This document shows positions 59,828 to 64,000 of a stretch of DNA of 64,000 nt, in pieces; position 1 is the stretch's first letter; the number at the start of each line of letters is the position of its first letter. A program made the position numbers and the translations under genes. Below the pieces are notes generated by a model, which ran no database searches, was not told the origin of the DNA, and worked only from the letters and a program-made list of their open reading frames with translations. The DNA is from Aphanothece cf. minutissima CCALA 015 (GTDB lineage: Bacteria; Cyanobacteriota; Cyanobacteriia; PCC-6307; Cyanobiaceae), in the NCBI GenBank assembly GCA_003003925.1, contig PVWP01000001.1, forward strand, positions 434,001 to 498,000, written 5' to 3'.

Positions 59828-61204
59828 ATGGTCCCGGACCAGGCGTCGACCGCCCAGGCCCCGGGCCGCCTGCTCAGCGTGCTGGGGGTGAGCTTCGGCA
59901 TCGCCGGGGCGGTGGGGGGCACCATCGGCGCCGGCATCCTGCGCACGCCTGGCCTGGTGGCGGCCCAGCTGGGCAGCGGCCCCTGGGTGATGGCGGCCTG
60001 GCTGGCCGGCGGCCTCTACGCCCTGCTCGGCGCCAACGCCGTGGCGGAGCTGGGGGCCAGCCTGCCCCTGGCCGGCGGCTGGTACGTCTACGCCCGGCGC
60101 TGCTTCGGCGATGCCGCCGGCTTCACCGTGGGCTGGATGGACTGGATCGGCCACTGCACCGGCATCGCCTGGGTGGCGGTCACGATCGGCGAGTACGCGG
60201 CCTTCCTGCTGCCGGGACTGGCGCCGCACGGAAAGCTGGTGGGGCTGGCGGTGCTGCTGCTCTTCACCCTGATCCAGCTGCTGGGGGTGGAGGCCGGCAG
60301 CGGCAGCCAGAAGCTGCTGAGCCTGGCCAAGGCGGTCGCCTTCCTGGCGGTGGTGGCGGCCTGTTTCCTGCTGGGCGGCCCCGCCACCCGGGCCACGGCC
60401 GCCGCCGCGATCCCCACCACCGCGGCGGTGCTTGCCACCCCGGTGGGCTGGACGGGCCTGGCCGTGGCGCTGGTGTTCTCCCTGCAGGCGATCGTCACCA
60501 CCTACGACGGCTGGCACAGCCCCATCTACTTCTCGGAGGAGTTCAGCGAACCCCAGGAGGACCTGCCCCGCTCCCTGATCGGCGGCGTGCTGGCGGTGAT
60601 CGGCCTCTACACCCTGTTCAACCTGGCCCTGCTGCGGGTGCTGCCGCTGCCGGCGATCGCCGTCTCCAGCCTGCCGGTGGCCGACGCGGCCGCCCTGCTG
60701 TTCGGCGCCTTCGGCGGCCAGGCGATCACCGTGCTGGCGCTGCTGTCCCTGGCAGGGCTGATCAACGCCTCAATCATGGGCGCCCCGCGCATCCTCTACG
60801 GCCTCAGCCGCGACCGCCTGTTCAGCCCCCTGGTCGACCGCGTGAACCGGGGCGGCACCCCCACCGTGGCCCTGGTGCTCACCAGCCTGGCGTCGGCCCT
60901 GCTGGTGCTCGGCGGCGACTTCACCATCCTGCTGGGGCTGGCGGCCTTCCTGTACGTGAGCCTCTACCTGGTGGGGATCGTCTGCCTGTTCGTGCTGCGG
61001 GCGCGGGAGCCGGAACGGCCGCGGCCCTACCGGGCCTGGGGCCACCCGTGGAGCACCGCCATCGTGCTGATCGGATCGGTGGCGTTCCTGGTCGGCGCCC
61101 TGCGCAACGACACCGCCAACAGCGGCTGGGCCCTGCTGCTGATCGGGGTGGCCGTGCCGGTGTTCCAGGCCACCCGGGCCCTGACGCCGGCCGAGGCGCC
61201 ATGA
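59828..61204 (+). CDS. APC-superfamily amino acid permease
   Basis: 458 residues with 12 predicted membrane helices. The first helix reads FGIAGAVGGTIGAGILRTPG, the substrate-binding unwound segment of the APC fold; YDGWHSPIYFSEEF and PRILYGLSRDRLF are further family marks. Likely a proton- or exchange-driven amino acid transporter; substrate unknown. The stop overlaps the next start (ATGA). Confidence 0.9.
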   Translation: MVPDQASTAQAPGRLLSVLGVSFGIAGAVGGTIGAGILRTPGLVAAQLGSGPWVMAAWLAGGLYALLGANAVAELGASLPLAGGWYVYARRCFGDAAGFTVGWMDWIGHCTGIAWVAVTIGEYAAFLLPGLAPHGKLVGLAVLLLFTLIQLLGVEAGSGSQKLLSLAKAVAFLAVVAACFLLGGPATRATAAAAIPTTAAVLATPVGWTGLAVALVFSLQAIVTTYDGWHSPIYFSEEFSEPQEDLPRSLIGGVLAVIGLYTLFNLALLRVLPLPAIAVSSLPVADAAALLFGAFGGQAITVLALLSLAGLINASIMGAPRILYGLSRDRLFSPLVDRVNRGGTPTVALVLTSLASALLVLGGDFTILLGLAAFLYVSLYLVGIVCLFVLRAREPERPRPYRAWGHPWSTAIVLIGSVAFLVGALRNDTANSGWALLLIGVAVPVFQATRALTPAEAP

Positions 61205-62796
61205 CCTCCCGGTGGCCGCCGGCCTGGTGGGACGGCGCCCTGGCGGGGGAGATCCTGCAGCGCAGCGGTGAGCACCTGCTACTGGTGGGCAGCGCCATCG
61301 GCCTGGCCCTGGCGATCAGCCTGCCGCTGGGGCTCTGGATCAGCCGCCGGCCCCGCTGGGCCGGGCCGGTGCTGGCGCTGGCCAGCACGGTGCAGACGGT
61401 GCCGAGCCTGGCGATCTTCGGCCTGCTGCTGACCGTGCCGCTGCTGGGGGGCATCGGCACCACCCCGGCGATCGTGGCCCTCACCCTCTACGCCCTGTTG
61501 CCCCTGCTGCGGGGGCTGGTCACGGGCCTGGCCCAGGTGCCCCCGGGGCTGAAGCAGGCGGGCAGTGCCCTGGGGCTCAGCGACCGCCAGGTACTGCTGC
61601 GGGTGGAGCTGCCCCTGGCCCTGCCCACCCTGATGGCGGGCCTCCGCGTGGCCACGGTGATCGGCGTGGGGGTGGCCACCATCGCCGCCGCCATCGGCGC
61701 CGGTGGCCTGGGGGTGTTCATCTTCCGGGGCATCGCCACGGTGAACAACGGCCTGATCCTGGCGGGGGCCCTGCCGGCCGCCGCCATCGCCCTGCTCGCC
61801 GATGGCGGCCTGGGGTGGCTGGAACGGCGGCTGGCCCGGCGCCCCAGCGGCACCAACGCCCCCGGCCGGCAACGGGTGCTGCGGCTCGCCTGGGGCCTGG
61901 CGGGCCTGGCCCTGGGGGCCGTGCTGGCCCTGAAACTGCTGCCGCCCGCCGGCGGCGGCACGGTGCGGATCGGCAGCAAGAGCTTCACCGAGCAGCTGAT
62001 CCTGGGGGAACTGCTGGCCCAGCAGATCGAGGCCACCACGCCACTGACGGTGCGGCGCGACTTCGGCCTGGGGGGCACCGGCCTCATCCACGCCGCCGTG
62101 CGCAGCGGCCGCATCGACGGCTACGTGGAGTACACCGGCACCGCCTGGACCACGCTTCTTGACCAGCCGCCGCCGCCACCGGAGACGCCCGATCCGGCGG
62201 AGCGGGTGTTCGAGCAGACGCGCCGGCTCTACGCCGAGCGCTTCGGGCTCACCGTGTTCCCCTCCCTGGGCTTCGAGAACAGCTTCGCGATCCTGGTGCG
62301 CCGCGCCGAGGCCAGGCGGCTGGGGATCGCCACGATCAGCGAGGTGGCCCCCCACACCCCCGGCTGGCGGGCGGGCTTCGGCTACGAATTCCTCAACCGG
62401 CCCGATGGCTTCGCCGGCCTGGCGCGGCGCTACGGGCTGCGCTTCGCCCGGCCCCCCGAGGCCATGGATCTGGGCCTCACCTACCGGGCCCTGGCCGAGG
62501 GCCGCGTCGACCTGATCGCCGGTGACACCACCAACGGACTGATCCCCGCCCTCGACCTGCAGCAGCTGCGGGACGACCGGCATTACTTCCCCCCCTACGA
62601 CGCGGTGCCCGTGTTCCACACCGCGACCCTGCAGCGGCGCCCGGAGCTGGTGCCCGTGATCCAGGGGCTGACCGGCCGGATCTCCGCCGCCACCATGCAG
62701 CGCCTCAATGCCCAGGTCGACCTCGACGGCCTGGACGTGGCCGAGGTGGTACGCCGCTGGCGGCTTCAGGAGGCGGGGGCCGAGGGCGCTTCCTGA
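61201..62796 (+). CDS. Osmoprotectant ABC permease fused to its binding protein
   Basis: 531 residues. The N-terminal ~220 residues are an OpuAB/ProW-type permease: LLLVGSAIGLALAISLPLGL, GLKQAGSALGLSDRQVLLRV and IGAGGLGVFIFRGIATVNNG. From about residue 250 the OpuAC/ProX-like binding domain starts: VRIGSKSFTEQLILGELLAQ, LGGTGLIHAAVRSGRIDGYV and EYTGTAW. Typical for uptake of glycine betaine, choline or related solutes. The ATPase subunit is not next to it. Start in ATGA overlap with the permease upstream. Confidence 0.9.
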   Translation: MTSRWPPAWWDGALAGEILQRSGEHLLLVGSAIGLALAISLPLGLWISRRPRWAGPVLALASTVQTVPSLAIFGLLLTVPLLGGIGTTPAIVALTLYALLPLLRGLVTGLAQVPPGLKQAGSALGLSDRQVLLRVELPLALPTLMAGLRVATVIGVGVATIAAAIGAGGLGVFIFRGIATVNNGLILAGALPAAAIALLADGGLGWLERRLARRPSGTNAPGRQRVLRLAWGLAGLALGAVLALKLLPPAGGGTVRIGSKSFTEQLILGELLAQQIEATTPLTVRRDFGLGGTGLIHAAVRSGRIDGYVEYTGTAWTTLLDQPPPPPETPDPAERVFEQTRRLYAERFGLTVFPSLGFENSFAILVRRAEARRLGIATISEVAPHTPGWRAGFGYEFLNRPDGFAGLARRYGLRFARPPEAMDLGLTYRALAEGRVDLIAGDTTNGLIPALDLQQLRDDRHYFPPYDAVPVFHTATLQRRPELVPVIQGLTGRISAATMQRLNAQVDLDGLDVAEVVRRWRLQEAGAEGAS

Positions 62797-63275
62797 CCAT
62801 GGCCGGCGGCGGGTCCTGGGCGCCGGAACACCAGCACCGGTAGCTCGGTGTGGGTCAGCACCCGCTGGGTCTCGCTGCCCAGCAGCAGCCCGGCGAGGCC
62901 GCGGCGGCCGTGGGAAGCCATGAAGATCAGGTCGCAGCCATGGCGAGTGGCGGCCTCGATGATCGCCTCGTAGACGACCGGATGCTCACCGACGGCGGTG
63001 TCGCAGGGGACCCCGGCCTCCTCGGCCAGGGCCCTGGCCCGCCCCAGCAGCTCGTCGGCATAGCTTCGCTCCGCCTGGCTGAACTGCTCCACCACGGCCG
63101 GGTCCAGCAGCACCGGATCGCCGTAGAGGGAGCCCTGGGGTGGCATCGCCAGGTTGGCGAGCACGTGCAGGAAGGTGATGGTCGCCCCGGAGTCGCGGGC
63201 GAAGCTCACCGCCCGGCGGATCGTGCCGTCGGAGAGATCGGAGCCATCGGTGGGCACCAGCAGGTGACGGAACAT
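62766..63275 (-). CDS. Universal stress protein UspA family
   Basis: 169 residues: FRHLLVPTDGSDLSDGTIRR at the start, IFMASHGRRGLAGLLLGSET and QRVLTHTELPVLVFR at the end, the G-2x-G-9x-G(S/T) ATP-binding pattern. A single Usp domain. Its 3' end overlaps the convergent transporter gene by 31 nt. Confidence 0.92.
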   Translation of the reverse strand: MFRHLLVPTDGSDLSDGTIRRAVSFARDSGATITFLHVLANLAMPPQGSLYGDPVLLDPAVVEQFSQAERSYADELLGRARALAEEAGVPCDTAVGEHPVVYEAIIEAATRHGCDLIFMASHGRRGLAGLLLGSETQRVLTHTELPVLVFRRPGPAAGHGQEAPSAPAS

Positions 63276-63305
63276 CGGCCTCGCCTCAAGCGCGCTGGGG
63301 TGCGG

Positions 63306-63998
63306 TCATGATCGCCCGGCCGCCAGCCGCCGCTCCACCCGCCGCGCCAGCTCGGGGGCCAGGCGGCAGCGATCCAGGGCGGCCAGGTCCTGGCCTCCCC
63401 CGGGCAGACGGGCCAGCAGGTCCACGGCCGTGGCGGCCAGGGTCGGGTCCAGATCCTCCACCAGAGCGATGAGCACCTGCCGCAGGGAGAGCAGCGGCCA
63501 GGCCCCGAGCCCCACGGCCAGGCCCTCCAGGGCGGCCCGCCGCTGCTGATGCGGCAACGGCGCCAGCACCCGTTCCCGCAGCAGCGGGAAATCGTCCGGG
63601 TGCCGCTGGTGGCCCAGCAGGGGCAGCAGCAGCGCGGCCGGCGCCCCTGCGGCGGAGCCCTTGCCGGGGACGTCGGCGATCGGTGCCAGGGCCTGCCGCA
63701 GCAGGGTCCGGCAGCGGGGGTGGCGGTGGCGGCCGATCACCGCCAGCAGGGCCGGGTCGGCGGCGGGCTCGGCCAGCCACCAGGCCAGCAGCCGCGCCGC
63801 CGCCGGGCCGTCGAGCCGCTCCGCCAGGGCGGCGAGCAGGTCGGCGTCGGGCCGCAGCGATCCCGCCTCCACCGCCTGGAGCCAGGGCTCCAGGTCGAGG
63901 TCCCGGGCCCGCCGCAGGCCCTGCAGCCAGGGCCAGCGCTCGGGGCTGCCGCCGGCCGGCAGCTGCCGGGGATCCCACGGGCCGCAAGCGGCCGTCAT
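63306..63998 (-). CDS. HEAT-repeat-like protein, possibly 5' partial
   Basis: 230 residues from an ATG at 63996-63998, two bases from the window end, so a longer protein is possible. The sequence is built of repeated Leu/Ala-rich helical pairs (LLAALAERLDGPAAARLLAW, PLLGHQRHPDDFPLLRERVL, ATAVDLLARLPGGG) in HEAT or PBS-lyase-like style. Could be a phycobiliprotein-related or general scaffold protein; not resolvable. Ends 30 nt before the UspA start. Confidence 0.6.
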   Translation of the reverse strand: MTAACGPWDPRQLPAGGSPERWPWLQGLRRARDLDLEPWLQAVEAGSLRPDADLLAALAERLDGPAAARLLAWWLAEPAADPALLAVIGRHRHPRCRTLLRQALAPIADVPGKGSAAGAPAALLLPLLGHQRHPDDFPLLRERVLAPLPHQQRRAALEGLAVGLGAWPLLSLRQVLIALVEDLDPTLAATAVDLLARLPGGGQDLAALDRCRLAPELARRVERRLAAGRS

Positions 63999-64000
63999 GG

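Noticed and set aside
1..64000. tRNA, rRNA or insertion sequence with terminal inverted repeats
   Set aside because: Reading both strands I saw no tRNA-like cloverleaf, rRNA segment or transposase, despite clear signs of rearrangement. A covariance-model scan would settle the RNA question.

Overview
The window is GC-rich, has no tRNA or rRNA genes that I could see, and reads as a chromosome segment of a unicellular picocyanobacterium (Synechococcus/Cyanobium type). The support is indirect: a type III CRISPR locus with a Csx18-like gene beside cas1, tight GC-rich codon use, and a molybdenum-cofactor/siroheme block of the kind cyanobacteria need for nitrate assimilation. The taxonomic call is inference.

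Left part (about 1-31.3 kb) is a large, rearranged type III-B (Cmr) CRISPR island. The core operon runs leftward from 28.8 kb: cas10/cmr2 (GGDD cyclase motif kept, no HD nuclease seen), cmr3, cmr4 (catalytic Asp position reads Asn), cmr5, a long double-RAMP protein, a CARF-HEPN effector, a large membrane protein and a small membrane-anchored protein. Two more CARF effectors lie at the left end (CARF-RelE and a Card1/Can2-type CARF nuclease). A DUF1874 protein, the family of the cA4 ring nucleases AcrIII-1/Crn2, lies at 17.9 kb. The picture is a signalling type III system: Cas10 would make cyclic oligoadenylate, three CARF proteins would respond, and the DUF1874 protein would switch them off.

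Three CRISPR arrays (8.4, 13.7 and 30.7 kb) share one 36-nt repeat and a related leader with a matching promoter. Each followed a cas1-cas2 pair, and every cas1 is damaged: one lost 14 residues including the catalytic His segment, one has a 41-nt frameshifting deletion, one is gone. The window therefore carries no intact cas1. Between the arrays lie paralogous P-loop proteins, truncated ATPases, a decayed mobile mystery A/B pair and duplicated fragments, marking repeated recombination.

Middle part (31.4-39.1 kb) holds a kinase, PP2C phosphatase and VWA protein (TerY-P type triad), a VapC toxin with a truncated antitoxin, a diguanylate cyclase, a P-loop kinase-WYL fusion and a further unknown gene. 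A GGNNGTTCGCAC element stands 59-74 nt upstream of seven leftward operons in the CRISPR and triad regions, each with a -10-like hexamer 31-32 nt further on. This suggests one regulator controls the whole set.

Right part (39.2-64 kb) is ordinary chromosome: Nudix, Mrr-like and MOSC proteins, a PatB-type lyase with an FAD monooxygenase, a large EAL-GGDEF protein, molybdopterin and molybdate genes (moaD, moaE, moeA, moaC, modBC, modA) in line with cobA-type SUMT and a sirohydrochlorin chelatase-like gene, then a phosphoribosyltransferase-like protein, a glutamine amidotransferase, DUF924, MpaB-like oxygenase, an amino acid permease, an osmoprotectant ABC permease-binding protein fusion, UspA and a HEAT-like protein cut by the window end.
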